Assembly: GCF_004006665.1 (NCBI RefSeq)
Contig: NZ_QOCL01000003.1
Span: 310,001 to 374,000, forward strand
DNA: 64,000 bases
Direction: 5' to 3'
Origin: Halobacteriovorax sp. HLS
GTDB taxonomy: Bacteria > Bdellovibrionota > Bacteriovoracia > Bacteriovoracales > Bacteriovoracaceae
How positions within the stretch are numbered: the first letter of the stretch is position 1; each line of letters starts with the position of its first letter. A program made the translations under genes and the position numbers. Below the pieces are notes generated by a model. It worked only from the letters and a program-made list of their open reading frames with translations, ran no database searches and had not been told where the DNA came from. This document shows, one piece after another, positions 24,927 to 33,372 of this stretch.

Positions 24927-25427
24927 CTAATTAGGCAACCAATTAAACCATTCTATAGGGTCATTCTCTTTGATGCGTAAGCACATTGTCGCTGACCAAT
25001 TAGGAGTCTTAGGAGTATTGAGTAACTTAAAATTAGTTTCAGCTAATAGCTTTGCACCTTTTTGGGAGTTACATTTTTTACAGCAAGTGACTATATTTTC
25101 CCAAGTTGTTTGACCACCTTTTGATACAGGGTGAACGTGATCAAAAGTTAGTTCGGCAAACTTGAAACTCTTGTAACAATATTGGCAGGTGTAATTATCT
25201 CGAAGGTATATATTAAGTCGGGTGAATTTTACTTGGCGTCGTTTATGATGTTTATTGTGAAGTCGTAGAATCTTTGGAAGCGTAAAGCTCTGTGTTGTTG
25301 ACCGAATCTGTTTATCGTCGTATTCGGTTACGACTTCGGCCCGCCCGGTCAGAAGGAGTATCATGGCCTTTTGCCAACTAATAATCCTAACCGGGAAGAA
25401 GGTGCTATCTAAGAGCAAGGTTCGCAT
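24927..25427 (-). CDS. HNH endonuclease-family protein
   Basis: This 166-residue protein carries an HNH domain in its C-terminal half: YTCQYCYKSF (CxxC), then LTFDHVHPVSKGG (metal His and general base) and NIVTCCKKCNSQKGAKLL (Asn, CxxC). The N-terminal MRTLLLDSTFFPVRIISWQK is typical of a widespread group of small chromosomal HNH proteins often found singly in proteobacteria. Their role is not known; DNA nicking or repair is likely. It has an AGGAG site before the ATG. Confidence 0.88.
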   Translation of the reverse strand: MRTLLLDSTFFPVRIISWQKAMILLLTGRAEVVTEYDDKQIRSTTQSFTLPKILRLHNKHHKRRQVKFTRLNIYLRDNYTCQYCYKSFKFAELTFDHVHPVSKGGQTTWENIVTCCKKCNSQKGAKLLAETNFKLLNTPKTPNWSATMCLRIKENDPIEWFNWLPN

Positions 25428-25539
25428 AAAATACTCCTTTACTTCCCACTATTACTTAAATTTTAACACAAGTTTTGTTTAAAAAACAATCGGTGAAAGT
25501 CTTTCTTATTCTTACTTCTAAGTCTTTGTATTTTATGAG

Positions 25540-26343
25540 TTATAATTTGCTTAAGATTGTTTTTCTAATAAGCTGCCAACTCTCTAAACCAGCTGACTGA
25601 GGGTCTAGAGAGAGGTGATAGATTTTCTTACCTCTATCAAAAGGAGTGTTCTTTAGCTCAGTAAACTTACAGTTTTTTTTCATTTCACAGAGGTGCTTTG
25701 TATTAGTGTAGTCAACAAGTTCATCTCTGAGATCCATAAAAATAAAATTTTCAAGCTCGTCAGAGTATTTAAGTCCTTGGTTGAGTTCGTACATACTTTT
25801 ATAGGCGACTAGTGAAGTATTAGATTGTGCTCGATAGTCTTCGTAATTGGAACTAGGGATATTGAAGGTAAAACCGAGTTTAAAAAGACCTGTTATGAAT
25901 CCAACATACCATCTTGTTTTAAATGCTGGAGAAATGTGAAAAACCTTCGCAAATGGAGCTTTAAATTTTTCTACAGCATCTTGAATAAGAACACTTCCTA
26001 AAGAATAGCCAAAAGCATACATGGGAACTTTACTGTTTTTTGAAATAAGAAATGCTTGGCATAGTCCTTTATAAAAATCTTTACGCCATCGATCCGCGCT
26101 CACTGCTTCCCAGTTAGAGTTCTTAGTGTGTCCTGTTAGCTTGACATAGATCGGAGTAACTTTTCTTTCCTTAAAAATTGATCCAATTACTTCCATTTTC
26201 TCAGGATTTAAATTAAGTCCATGAGCGATAATAACGACTCCAGTAATATCTTTTTCTGGAAAGACGGTCTGTTTAGCGTTGTTACAGCTAAGAGCAAATA
26301 TATTAGATGAAATAAAGAATATTAAAAGGCCGAGTGTTTTAAT
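25540..26343 (-). CDS. Secreted alpha/beta-hydrolase-like protein with probable ATT start
   Basis: The frame runs from an ATT at 26343-26341 to a stop at 25540 (about 267 residues). Starting at the first ATG (26196) would cut off the first strand and oxyanion loop GVVIIAHGLNLNP. Upstream, the frame encodes a signal peptide (TLGLLIFFISSNIFA) and AGGA sits six bases before ATT, with no ATG, GTG or TTG in between. The core has the nucleophile elbow YAFGYSLGSVL (GxSxG, Ser nucleophile) and a C-terminal His in KKIYHLSLDPQS. It is likely an esterase or lipase. The ATT start, or an ATG-to-ATT loss, is inferred. Confidence 0.7.
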   Translation of the reverse strand: MKTLGLLIFFISSNIFALSCNNAKQTVFPEKDITGVVIIAHGLNLNPEKMEVIGSIFKERKVTPIYVKLTGHTKNSNWEAVSADRWRKDFYKGLCQAFLISKNSKVPMYAFGYSLGSVLIQDAVEKFKAPFAKVFHISPAFKTRWYVGFITGLFKLGFTFNIPSSNYEDYRAQSNTSLVAYKSMYELNQGLKYSDELENFIFMDLRDELVDYTNTKHLCEMKKNCKFTELKNTPFDRGKKIYHLSLDPQSAGLESWQLIRKTILSKL

Positions 26344-26430
26344 TGGGTATCCTAACTGTTTCTGACATCACTTGTCGTTTCTATTTTCGAAACCTAAACT
26401 ATTTAAATATCTTACTTAAGGAGTAATTCG

Positions 26431-26988
26431 ATGAAAAGCATTTTTAAGCTCGCTGTAGCATTCTCTCTATTATTTTCGGTCGCAGCTGAAACAGGTTTGT
26501 CAGCGGGTGATCAATTTCTAAATCACAGGCTTGAAGGTAATATTACTATTCTTTGTAGTGACAGAGGTCAGACGGACAGAGTTTATGTAACTTGTAGAGA
26601 TAGTTATTTAACACCTTCTATGAGATCTAAGTTTGTTTATGATTCAGATGTACAAGCGGATAAGCTAGAGCTCACTTATACAAATAGTAGAGGTAGATCT
26701 AAGACTAAGTCTTCAAACGTTAAAGATAAAGAGAGCTCAAGAAACTTTAACCTATGGATTGGTTCTTTAACGCAAAGACCTCTTTTGAAGCCAGGTCATA
26801 ACGAATTATCTTATAAACTTTTAAAAGGTAAAAATGTTACAGAGCAGGGAACTTTCACTGTGAATGTCGATCCTCAGCCTGTAAGGTACTGTCCATATAG
26901 AAGCTACTACTCAAGTTCTGCAAGTGATTGTAGAAATGCTAGCCTCGTTTGCGGTCGATACTTCCGTGAGCATAACGACTGTCAATAG
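26431..26988 (+). CDS. Secreted cysteine-containing protein, family unknown
   Basis: The 185-residue product has a signal peptide (KLAVAFSLLFSVAAETG) and a beta-rich mature part with Cys residues at ILCSDRG, VTCRDSY and a C-terminal group CPYRSYYSSSASDCRNAS plus VCGRYFREHNDC, likely disulfides. AAGGAG precedes the ATG. It is followed by a strong hairpin. I do not recognise a family; a periplasmic or released structural role is possible. Confidence 0.7.
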   Translation: MKSIFKLAVAFSLLFSVAAETGLSAGDQFLNHRLEGNITILCSDRGQTDRVYVTCRDSYLTPSMRSKFVYDSDVQADKLELTYTNSRGRSKTKSSNVKDKESSRNFNLWIGSLTQRPLLKPGHNELSYKLLKGKNVTEQGTFTVNVDPQPVRYCPYRSYYSSSASDCRNASLVCGRYFREHNDCQ

Positions 26989-26996
26989 TCTTGGAG

Positions 26997-27020
26997 TTGG
27001 CGAAGATTTCTCTTCGCCAA
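26997..27020 (+). terminator. Hairpin between two secreted-protein genes
   Basis: TTGGCGAAGA (26997-27006) pairs perfectly with TCTTCGCCAA (27011-27020) around TTTC. The following bases are A/T-rich but not a clean T run. The next ATG is nine bases later, so it could end the first transcript or limit translation of the next gene. Confidence 0.6.
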
Positions 27021-27029
27021 ATTTAACTT

Positions 27030-27533
27030 ATGAAAAAAATACTACTGCTTGTTTTACTAACGATTTCTTTTGCAAGTGCTGAAGAGATTGTTCATGAAGT
27101 TTCTAGAGGCCGTCACCATAAGGGTGGAGAAGTTAGAATAGAGACTGTCGACTCTAGTGCTGATCAATTTGTAGCGAAGCTAAAATATAAAATTATTAAA
27201 AAGTTCTACATACCTATTAGCAACTCTAAACTACAAGGAGAACTCTCTCAGGAGTTACCGACAAGTTTTGCAACTCTAGAAGGATATGAATCTTTGGAAA
27301 GAGATGGAGAGTTAGACCTCGAAAAGGCCACAATAAAATTTGTCAAAAGGACTGATGTTGGTCAGTACTACGACAGTTTCGAGTTTCAAATACTACCAAA
27401 GAATGGTAAGTGGAAGGCCACTATCTGGTATCATCCTGACGTCGAAAGTCTAGGTTGGCACCGAAGTGAGATTACAATCTACGCCATTCCTGTCCTGGGT
27501 CAATATAATGTATCGAGCTCTCTAAAAAACTGA
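27030..27533 (+). CDS. Secreted protein, family unknown
   Basis: This 167-residue protein has a short signal peptide (ILLLVLLTISFASA) and a mature domain with alternating strands (QFVAKLKYKIIKKFYIP, ESLERDGELDLEKATIKFVK, GKWKATIWYH), probably all beta. No Cys residues and no known motif. The ribosome binding site is poor and overlaps the upstream hairpin. A second hairpin follows its stop. It may be expressed at a lower level than its upstream neighbour. Confidence 0.65.
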   Translation: MKKILLLVLLTISFASAEEIVHEVSRGRHHKGGEVRIETVDSSADQFVAKLKYKIIKKFYIPISNSKLQGELSQELPTSFATLEGYESLERDGELDLEKATIKFVKRTDVGQYYDSFEFQILPKNGKWKATIWYHPDVESLGWHRSEITIYAIPVLGQYNVSSSLKN

Positions 27534-27547
27534 CTAAACTTTTGATA

Positions 27548-27573
27548 GTTGGCAAAGGCCTAACTTTGCCGAC
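27548..27573 (+). terminator. Hairpin after the secreted-protein gene
   Basis: GTTGGCAAAG (27548-27557) pairs with CTTTGCCGAC (27564-27573), 10 pairs with one G-T, loop GCCTAA. It is only about 15 bases beyond the stop codon. The T run is missing, so this is likely but not certain to end transcription before the pilus operon. Confidence 0.5.
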
Positions 27574-27743
27574 ATAAACCTGACAAAGCTGACAGTAAAT
27601 TAACCATAAACTACTGTATTTATTCAAAATAATCCCTTACTATATATTTAGATAAAGAAATTGATAACGGTTGTTACTATTTCTCACTGTCTATTTTTTT
27701 ATCAATTTGTTTGATAGAATTGTATAAACCTTAAGCGATAGAG

Positions 27744-27760
27744 TTGGCATAGTTTTTGGA
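27744..27760 (+). promoter_or_regulatory. Sigma-54-like promoter candidate for the pilus operon
   Basis: TTGGCATAGTTTTTGGA has the TTGGCA element and a TTG element at the right spacing for a sigma-54 promoter (TTGGCAYR-N4-TTGCW), 43 bases before the pilin ATG. The conserved GC of the downstream element is GG here, which weakens the match. A sigma-70 alternative is not clearly better. Confidence 0.35.
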
Positions 27761-27802
27761 TAATAAAGTTCAGAAATATTTACTCTAAAATAGGAGAGAC
27801 AT

Positions 27803-28276
27803 ATGAAAAAATTAATAATGGCAACAGTTTTAGCATCAGTTGTTTCTGCTCCAGTTATGGCAGCAACTCAAGGAACATTACTTTTACAAGGTCAAGTAGA
27901 CCAGGTTTTATCTTTAACTGTTAATCCGGTAGCAGGTCATGACTCTCTTGATTTAACAGCTAGTCCAGTAGATTTAAATGTTGCGTCTGTTAATGAAGTA
28001 TCAAACGCTGAAACTGGATATAAAATATTAGTTAGATCTGCAAATGCAAGTAGCCTAAAGAATGGTACTGCGGACCAAGTAGACTACACTCTTTCATATG
28101 GAAATAGTGGAGCACTTACTCTTACAACGACAGACCAAGTTGCTAAATCTGTGACTACTGCTGGTACATATAATGTTGATACTGATGTAGATATCTCATA
28201 CACAGGTAGTCCAGCTGCTGAACTAGTACAAGGTACTTACTCAGATACAGTTACTTTTACTATTCAAGCTAACTAG
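27803..28276 (+). CDS. Major pilin-like subunit of a chaperone-usher pilus
   Basis: The 157-residue product has a signal peptide (MATVLASVVSAPVMA) and a compact Thr/Ser/Val-rich mature domain starting ATQGTLLLQGQVDQVLSLTV, where an N-terminal donor strand is expected. The core ETGYKILVRSANASSLKN and YSDTVTFTIQAN fits the spore-coat-U/Csu type of archaic pilins. It lies first in an operon with chaperone, usher and tip genes, has a GGAGAG site, and is followed by a strong hairpin, as expected for the most abundant subunit. It has no Cys pair, unlike type 1 pilins. Confidence 0.82.
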   Translation: MKKLIMATVLASVVSAPVMAATQGTLLLQGQVDQVLSLTVNPVAGHDSLDLTASPVDLNVASVNEVSNAETGYKILVRSANASSLKNGTADQVDYTLSYGNSGALTLTTTDQVAKSVTTAGTYNVDTDVDISYTGSPAAELVQGTYSDTVTFTIQAN

Positions 28277-28295
28277 TTGATATAATAAATAAGTA

Positions 28296-28321
28296 GACCT
28301 TTTTACTCAAGTAAGAAGGTC
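28296..28321 (+). terminator. Attenuator hairpin after the major pilin gene
   Basis: GACCTTTTTACT (28296-28307) pairs with AGTAAGAAGGTC (28310-28321) over 11 Watson-Crick pairs and one wobble, with only two loop bases. It sits between the pilin and the assembly genes. Such hairpins allow a large excess of pilin mRNA over chaperone and usher mRNA by partial termination or 3-prime stabilisation. Confidence 0.65.
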
Positions 28322-28327
28322 ATGTAA

Positions 28328-28359
28328 CCGAGAAGCTCTTATAATAGGGGGTTTCTCGG
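28328..28359 (+). promoter_or_regulatory. Hairpin enclosing the ribosome binding site of the second pilus gene
   Basis: CCGAGAA (28328-28334) pairs with TTCTCGG (28353-28359). The loop carries the GGGGG ribosome binding site and the last paired base is the first base of the GTG start codon. This could limit translation of the small protein or couple it to read-through. The structure is seen in sequence; its effect is inferred. Confidence 0.45.
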
Positions 28360-28613
28360 TGAAACTATTTAAGCTATGTCTGTTTCTTTGGTTTTCTTCA
28401 CCTGCTGCAAGTTATGCAGGTAGCTCGAAGCAGCTGTTCTTAAGAGCTATTGTTCGTCCAAATATCAACGTGTACTTTGATGAAAATCAGGGAATACGTG
28501 TCCATACAAATTCATATATTAAAAAATCAATTAAGAACTATAAATATTCTGGAAAGCTTAAAAAAGTGTCCTCAAATAAGAAGCTTAAACTCTTAGAAAT
28601 CTCTATGAATTAG
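28359..28613 (+). CDS. Small pilin-like secreted protein in the pilus operon
   Basis: An 84-residue protein starts at GTG and has a signal peptide (LCLFLWFSSPAASYAG). The mature start SSKQLFLRAIVRPNINVYFD resembles the donor-strand region of the major pilin (TQGTLLLQGQVDQVLSLTV), but the protein stops after about 65 residues with a basic tail. It could be a minor subunit, a pilus terminator or a decayed pilin. Its position between pilin and chaperone matches the minor subunits of Csu-type operons. Confidence 0.6.
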   Translation: MKLFKLCLFLWFSSPAASYAGSSKQLFLRAIVRPNINVYFDENQGIRVHTNSYIKKSIKNYKYSGKLKKVSSNKKLKLLEISMN

Positions 28614-28648
28614 TTGTTAGACACAATTAATTTAGATAATATTATTGA

Positions 28649-29356
28649 ATGAAAAATTCAATAATTATAATCTTATGTTCTCTTTTCTCTCTATCCATAC
28701 ATGCCTTTAAACTCTCTCCAATGAGTTATTCCATAATAGGTGGTGGTAAGAATAATATAGCTAACTTTACTGTTTCAAATGATGGAGAAACACCTATTGC
28801 TGTTCAGCTCGAAGTTAAAGTTAGAGATATGTTGAGCGATGGTAGTGAAAAACTTCCTGAGACTGAGGACTTTCTTGTTTTTCCGGATCAATTAGTTTTG
28901 GGCCCAAAGTCTAGAAGGGTTGTTAAAGTTAGATGGTTGAAAGGTGAAGTTGAAGATTTTGAAAGATCATTTCGATTAATTGCAGAGCAACTTCCTATTG
29001 ATCTAAATAAGAAAAAAGGTGCTAAGACTGATATCAAGATCTTACTGCGTTATGTTGCTGCCTTGTATGTCACCCCAAGTAAGGCGCAAAGTAATATCTC
29101 TGTTGTTAAGTCTAGTGCGACAAAAGACTTGAAGAAGGTTCTTATTGACGTACGTAATGATGGTAATTTGCACTTAGTGCTCAGCAGTCCTAAGATAACT
29201 TTTACTCAAGAAGGAAAAGACTTTTTGGTTGAAAATTATGAAGGTATTCTTGGAGAAAATATCTTAACTCGCTCTAACCGTAAATTCTTAGTTACTCCTC
29301 CATCTCTTGTAAATATTCAAAAACCATTTAAGGTAAGAATTAAAAATAATGATTAA
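28649..29356 (+). CDS. Periplasmic pilus assembly chaperone (PapD/CsuC-like)
   Basis: The 235-residue protein has a signal peptide (IIIILCSLFSLSIHA) and the two immunoglobulin-like domains of pilus chaperones. FKLSPMSYSIIGGGKNNIAN is the first strand pair, VFPDQLVLGPKSRRVVKVRW is the conserved G1/F1 region with the P-x-x-x-R-x-V pattern, and FRLIAEQLPIDL is close to the archaic (Csu) group. It donates a strand to pilin subunits and brings them to the usher. It overlaps the usher gene by eight bases. Confidence 0.88.
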   Translation: MKNSIIIILCSLFSLSIHAFKLSPMSYSIIGGGKNNIANFTVSNDGETPIAVQLEVKVRDMLSDGSEKLPETEDFLVFPDQLVLGPKSRRVVKVRWLKGEVEDFERSFRLIAEQLPIDLNKKKGAKTDIKILLRYVAALYVTPSKAQSNISVVKSSATKDLKKVLIDVRNDGNLHLVLSSPKITFTQEGKDFLVENYEGILGENILTRSNRKFLVTPPSLVNIQKPFKVRIKNND

Positions 29357-31736
29357 GCTGGTCTTCACTCTATTTCTTTTATTAGTCAACTTTAGTAGTT
29401 ACGCACAAGGTAGTGACGAAATATTTAGCAAGGTTTTTAAAACTAAAGAGCGCTGGGTCCCTGTAAATATTATTTTTGATTCGCAAGACCTTGGTGAAAT
29501 ACCAGTAAAGTTTGAAAATAACAAGGCCAAATCTTTTCTAAAAACGAAGAGTGTACTTTCGGCCCTTTTGAAGGATTCTTCGCTTTTAACTGATGATGAA
29601 GTAACCAATACTGAGTTAGCAAAGTCTGGCGTTGAACTTATTTTAAATGAAGAGAAGTTCTTTCTTGAAGCGAAAATTGATATAAAGTATAGAAAGGAGA
29701 TTGTAACGAATTTAAGTTCAGACTATAAACCTGAATGGGTTAAGAATGAATCGACTCCTGAAGATATATCATTTTTTTCGAATTTCTTTTTTTATGCGCC
29801 TTATGCTCACAATAAGACGACAACAGATTCAGAGCTTGATCTCGCTCCGAATTTAAAGCTCTACGACTTTGTTGTAGAAAGCTCACACACTTACAAAGAA
29901 GACTTCGTTGCTCGTAAATTTACTCGTCTTGTTTATGATCGACCTCAAGATTCGACAAGGCTAGTTTTAGGAGATAACTCTGGCCCATCGAAGGAATTCG
30001 TAGCACCAATCCAATTTCTAGGATTGAGTTACGGTAAGAACTTCTCACTGCGTCCTTATGATGTAACAGTCCCTAGAGGATATGCTGAGTTTGAGTTAAC
30101 AGAGCCATCAACAGTGAAGGTGTATGTTAATGGTTCATTGATACAGATTTTAAGACTAAGGGAAGGAAAGCATAATTTGGAGGACCTTCCTCTGATTCAA
30201 GGGCTTAACGAAGTTAAATTAGTTATAGAGACTGAACTTGGAAGAATTGATGAGATTATTATTCCGGCCTCTTTTAGCCAAGATCTGCTTAAAAAAGGTC
30301 TATCTGATTTTTATTACTCAATTGGAAAAAAGAGTACGCTTACTCAAAGAGATTTGGATTATTCAGACGATGAAGAGGTCTATACTGTCTTTCATCGTTA
30401 TGGTTTTTCTAATACCTTTACTCTTGGTGGACTTCTTCAAGGAGATGATGAGTCTCAAATTCTTGGATCCGACCAGGTTTTCTCATCAGAGATAGGGCAG
30501 TTTAAATTTCAACAATATGCAAGTAATTCATCAAGTGAATACGGTGGTAACCTAAAAGGTGAGTACTACTACCTTAATAGATCCGTTAAGGGGGAAGCTG
30601 CAACAGGACACTTGGTTGGTTTAGAATGGAGAAGTCCTAAATTTAAGGTTGTAGGGGATGAAAGTGCTCTTAATTATGCACGTACTAAGTTGAGCTATTC
30701 TTTTAACTCTACGATTAGTTTGTTGAACTTTAGAATTGGAACTGAGTATGAGTGGAATAAGCTAAATCCTGATTCTTTAAATGCCAACTTAGGCCTTAGT
30801 CGTACCTTTAAAAGAAGACTAAATGTTAACTTAACATCTAGTCTCAAGGAGACATTTGGTCATACTTCAAGCTTTGATATTTCATTATTCTTTAATTGGT
30901 ACCTTGCTGAAGAGGGACACAGCATTTACGGTAATTATAACTCCACTGGAAATAACTCTCAGCTCTCTTGGCAAAAGCTGCAAACTTCGTCTCACGATGA
31001 ATTCTCGTATCAGGTTACAGCTAGAAATGATGAATCGGGTAGCTCTGCTGAGATTGATGCTAACTATAACCATCATCGAGTTGAAACTTCTCTGCGCCAT
31101 ACTCAGTCAAAATCTAATGGAACAAATTGGAATCAGTATGACGGTAGATTAAAACTTGGAACTGCAATTGCTTTTGCTGGAAATAAGTTCTCAGTAGGTC
31201 GTCCAATTACTGATGGGTTTGCAATAATTAGTCGAGATGAAATTACGGAGAATCAAGATATTAAAATTAATAAATCTGGTCTTGATTATGAATATGAAAG
31301 TGATTTTTTCAATAGTATTATGGTCTCTAAGCTACAGGCCTATAGATATCGTCATTTAAGAATTGATTCGACGGCACTTGATGATGGACTTTCGTTAGAA
31401 AACGAAGAATATAGTTTATTTCCAAGCTATAAGTCTGGAATTCATATTAACTTGAAAGGCAAGGGCTCTGTGTCTGTTGTTGCAAATTTAGTATTACCAA
31501 ATGGTAAGCGAGCGGCCTTGAAAACATTTGATATTTACGATGATAGGAATAAACTTGTGCAAAGAAGCTTTACTAATCGTAAGGGAAGACTCGTTGCTGA
31601 AGGTCTAAATAGTGGTGTTTACTCTGTAAGGCTTAATGATGGTAATAGAGTTTATCAAGGTACTATTAGGATCAATAATAAGAAATTTGGATTACTGAAT
31701 TTAGAAGATATTAAGCTAGTAAGGGCCGCTAAATGA
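29349..31736 (+). CDS. Outer-membrane usher of a chaperone-usher pilus
   Basis: The 795-residue protein has a signal peptide (LVFTLFLLLVNFSSYAQG), an N-terminal chaperone-binding domain, a central region with PRGYAEFELTEPSTVKVYVN then GSLIQILRLREGKHNLEDLP (the usher plug and its flanking strands), a long barrel with many GxxLxxxF-type strands, and a C-terminal beta-sandwich domain (AALKTFDIYDDRNKLVQRSF). It forms the pore through which subunits are added. It matches the shorter, archaic ushers of about 800 residues. Confidence 0.9.
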   Translation: MIKLVFTLFLLLVNFSSYAQGSDEIFSKVFKTKERWVPVNIIFDSQDLGEIPVKFENNKAKSFLKTKSVLSALLKDSSLLTDDEVTNTELAKSGVELILNEEKFFLEAKIDIKYRKEIVTNLSSDYKPEWVKNESTPEDISFFSNFFFYAPYAHNKTTTDSELDLAPNLKLYDFVVESSHTYKEDFVARKFTRLVYDRPQDSTRLVLGDNSGPSKEFVAPIQFLGLSYGKNFSLRPYDVTVPRGYAEFELTEPSTVKVYVNGSLIQILRLREGKHNLEDLPLIQGLNEVKLVIETELGRIDEIIIPASFSQDLLKKGLSDFYYSIGKKSTLTQRDLDYSDDEEVYTVFHRYGFSNTFTLGGLLQGDDESQILGSDQVFSSEIGQFKFQQYASNSSSEYGGNLKGEYYYLNRSVKGEAATGHLVGLEWRSPKFKVVGDESALNYARTKLSYSFNSTISLLNFRIGTEYEWNKLNPDSLNANLGLSRTFKRRLNVNLTSSLKETFGHTSSFDISLFFNWYLAEEGHSIYGNYNSTGNNSQLSWQKLQTSSHDEFSYQVTARNDESGSSAEIDANYNHHRVETSLRHTQSKSNGTNWNQYDGRLKLGTAIAFAGNKFSVGRPITDGFAIISRDEITENQDIKINKSGLDYEYESDFFNSIMVSKLQAYRYRHLRIDSTALDDGLSLENEEYSLFPSYKSGIHINLKGKGSVSVVANLVLPNGKRAALKTFDIYDDRNKLVQRSFTNRKGRLVAEGLNSGVYSVRLNDGNRVYQGTIRINNKKFGLLNLEDIKLVRAAK

Positions 31737-32647
31737 AATTTTTAATATTGCTGTTAACTCTTTTTTCTACTCACGCTATGGCGGTCAATTGCCCAATGTA
31801 TGCATTTGTAAATTCTGTTAATTTTGTACAAATGCAGGCCGACCAAAGTGTCGCTGTTGATATTGACCTGTATCGTTTTACTTCTCATAATGATTGTAAA
31901 AAGTATTCTCTAGGTATTACAACAGGATCAGCTAGTTCTTATTCAAGAAAACTCTATAACGCTCAACATAGTGTTAGCTATAACTTTCATGAAAATGAGA
32001 GCACCTCTAAAGTGATTAAGGACTTAGATGATGGGAATAATAGTGAGCATGTATCTATTAATTTTAAGAATAGTTACTATCAAAGAGTTACTGTGTACGC
32101 GAGAATGCCTAACCCTTATAGCAATGGGAACCTACAGACGGGACTCTATTCGGATAATGTCACAATAAATATTCGACCTACTAAGAATGGCACAACTGGA
32201 GGAGTAAGCCGATCAGTTAGCCTATATCTAAATATCCAGTCAGACTTAAATATCTCTCTAGTAGAAAAGGGTGGTGCTTTTAATGAGAATAGCACTTTCT
32301 ATTCTCTTTCTTTCATACCTATGGTTGGTGGTCAGACTAAGGGAATGCATTTAATCGTTAAGTCTAATTCTGGCTATAGAATAACTGTCTCAAGTGAAAA
32401 TGACGGAAGGCTTACACATGTTAATAAGCCTAATGGAAATACAGTTGATTATACCTTTAGTGTAAATGGAGTTGGTAGAAGCTTAATTGGTTCTTTGAAT
32501 AATCCTGATGAAATATTTTATTCACCAGTGGCCTCCCCTAATGATGGAGATGTTATTGATATTGATGTGACTATAGATAGTGTTATTAATAAGTTGTCCG
32601 GAACCTATCGCGATCACATCTACTTTAATGCAATCAGTACTCATTAA
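31733..32647 (+). CDS. Tip adhesin-like subunit with C-terminal pilin domain
   Basis: The 304-residue protein has a signal peptide (ILLLTLFSTHAMA), an N-terminal beta-rich domain (about residues 20-165) with few Cys residues, and a C-terminal domain that resembles the major pilin: SGYRITVSSENDGRLTHV and TVDYTFSV parallel the pilin segments TGYKILVRSANASSLKN and QVDYTLSY. This two-domain layout fits a tip adhesin such as CsuE. It overlaps the usher by four bases and converges on a permease gene with a four-base overlap. Confidence 0.8.
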   Translation: MKFLILLLTLFSTHAMAVNCPMYAFVNSVNFVQMQADQSVAVDIDLYRFTSHNDCKKYSLGITTGSASSYSRKLYNAQHSVSYNFHENESTSKVIKDLDDGNNSEHVSINFKNSYYQRVTVYARMPNPYSNGNLQTGLYSDNVTINIRPTKNGTTGGVSRSVSLYLNIQSDLNISLVEKGGAFNENSTFYSLSFIPMVGGQTKGMHLIVKSNSGYRITVSSENDGRLTHVNKPNGNTVDYTFSVNGVGRSLIGSLNNPDEIFYSPVASPNDGDVIDIDVTIDSVINKLSGTYRDHIYFNAISTH

Positions 32648-33372
32648 GTAAGAACTTTGTAAACGATACGAACTCCGGCCAGGAAAAGCGCACTTTTAAA
32701 AACAATTCTAAATGTTTTATCGTTTACTCTAGTTAGAATTTTCACTCCCAGATGTGTTCCTAAAATTGCAGCTACAACGAGAGCAATAATTAGAAAGGCA
32801 TGGTCTAGATAATTAAAACCAAGGTAGAGAAAAGTTGGAATTTTAATTAAGTGACCAATGACTTGAACGGAAGACTTTGTTGCGATAATTTGCTCTTTAG
32901 AAAAGTCCTCTCTCATGAAAAAAGGTGCGATGGTAGGCCCTGTTGCACCAATGAGTGGACCTAGTATTCCAACAGAAACACCAACGAATAAGAAACAATA
33001 ACTTGGTATTCTCAACTCAGGTAACTTCTTTGGTTTAAAAATACTGTAGAAGATTAGCGCTGCTATAAGAGAGAATAAAATAATCTTATTCTCTATGCTC
33101 TGTATTATTTTTATTGAAATAAAGGTTCCTATTGGAAGACCAAGAGCGAACCACAGAAAGATATTTTTAATAACACTTTCTCTAAGAAGCCATGTTCTCG
33201 AAATATTGCTCATCAATTGAACGACACCGTGTATAGGTATAAGTGTTGATAGTGGAAGGAAGAAAGTCATTATAGAAAGAAGGACTATTCCGCCTCCCAT
33301 TCCACTTACCGCTGAAATAATTGCACTTAAAGAGGTCGCCACAAATAGGAGTGTCGTAATTGCGATGCTCAT
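32644..33372 (-). CDS. TauE/SafE-family membrane transporter
   Basis: The 242-residue protein has about eight hydrophobic spans. Family signatures are SAVSGMGGGIVLLSIMTFFL near the N-terminus and VGILGPLIGATGPTIAPFFM in the middle. TauE/SafE proteins export or import small sulfonates or sulfite and are often named sulfite exporters; the substrate here is not known. It overlaps the methyltransferase gene by four bases and is probably co-transcribed with it. Confidence 0.88.
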   Translation of the reverse strand: MSIAITTLLFVATSLSAIISAVSGMGGGIVLLSIMTFFLPLSTLIPIHGVVQLMSNISRTWLLRESVIKNIFLWFALGLPIGTFISIKIIQSIENKIILFSLIAALIFYSIFKPKKLPELRIPSYCFLFVGVSVGILGPLIGATGPTIAPFFMREDFSKEQIIATKSSVQVIGHLIKIPTFLYLGFNYLDHAFLIIALVVAAILGTHLGVKILTRVNDKTFRIVFKSALFLAGVRIVYKVLT

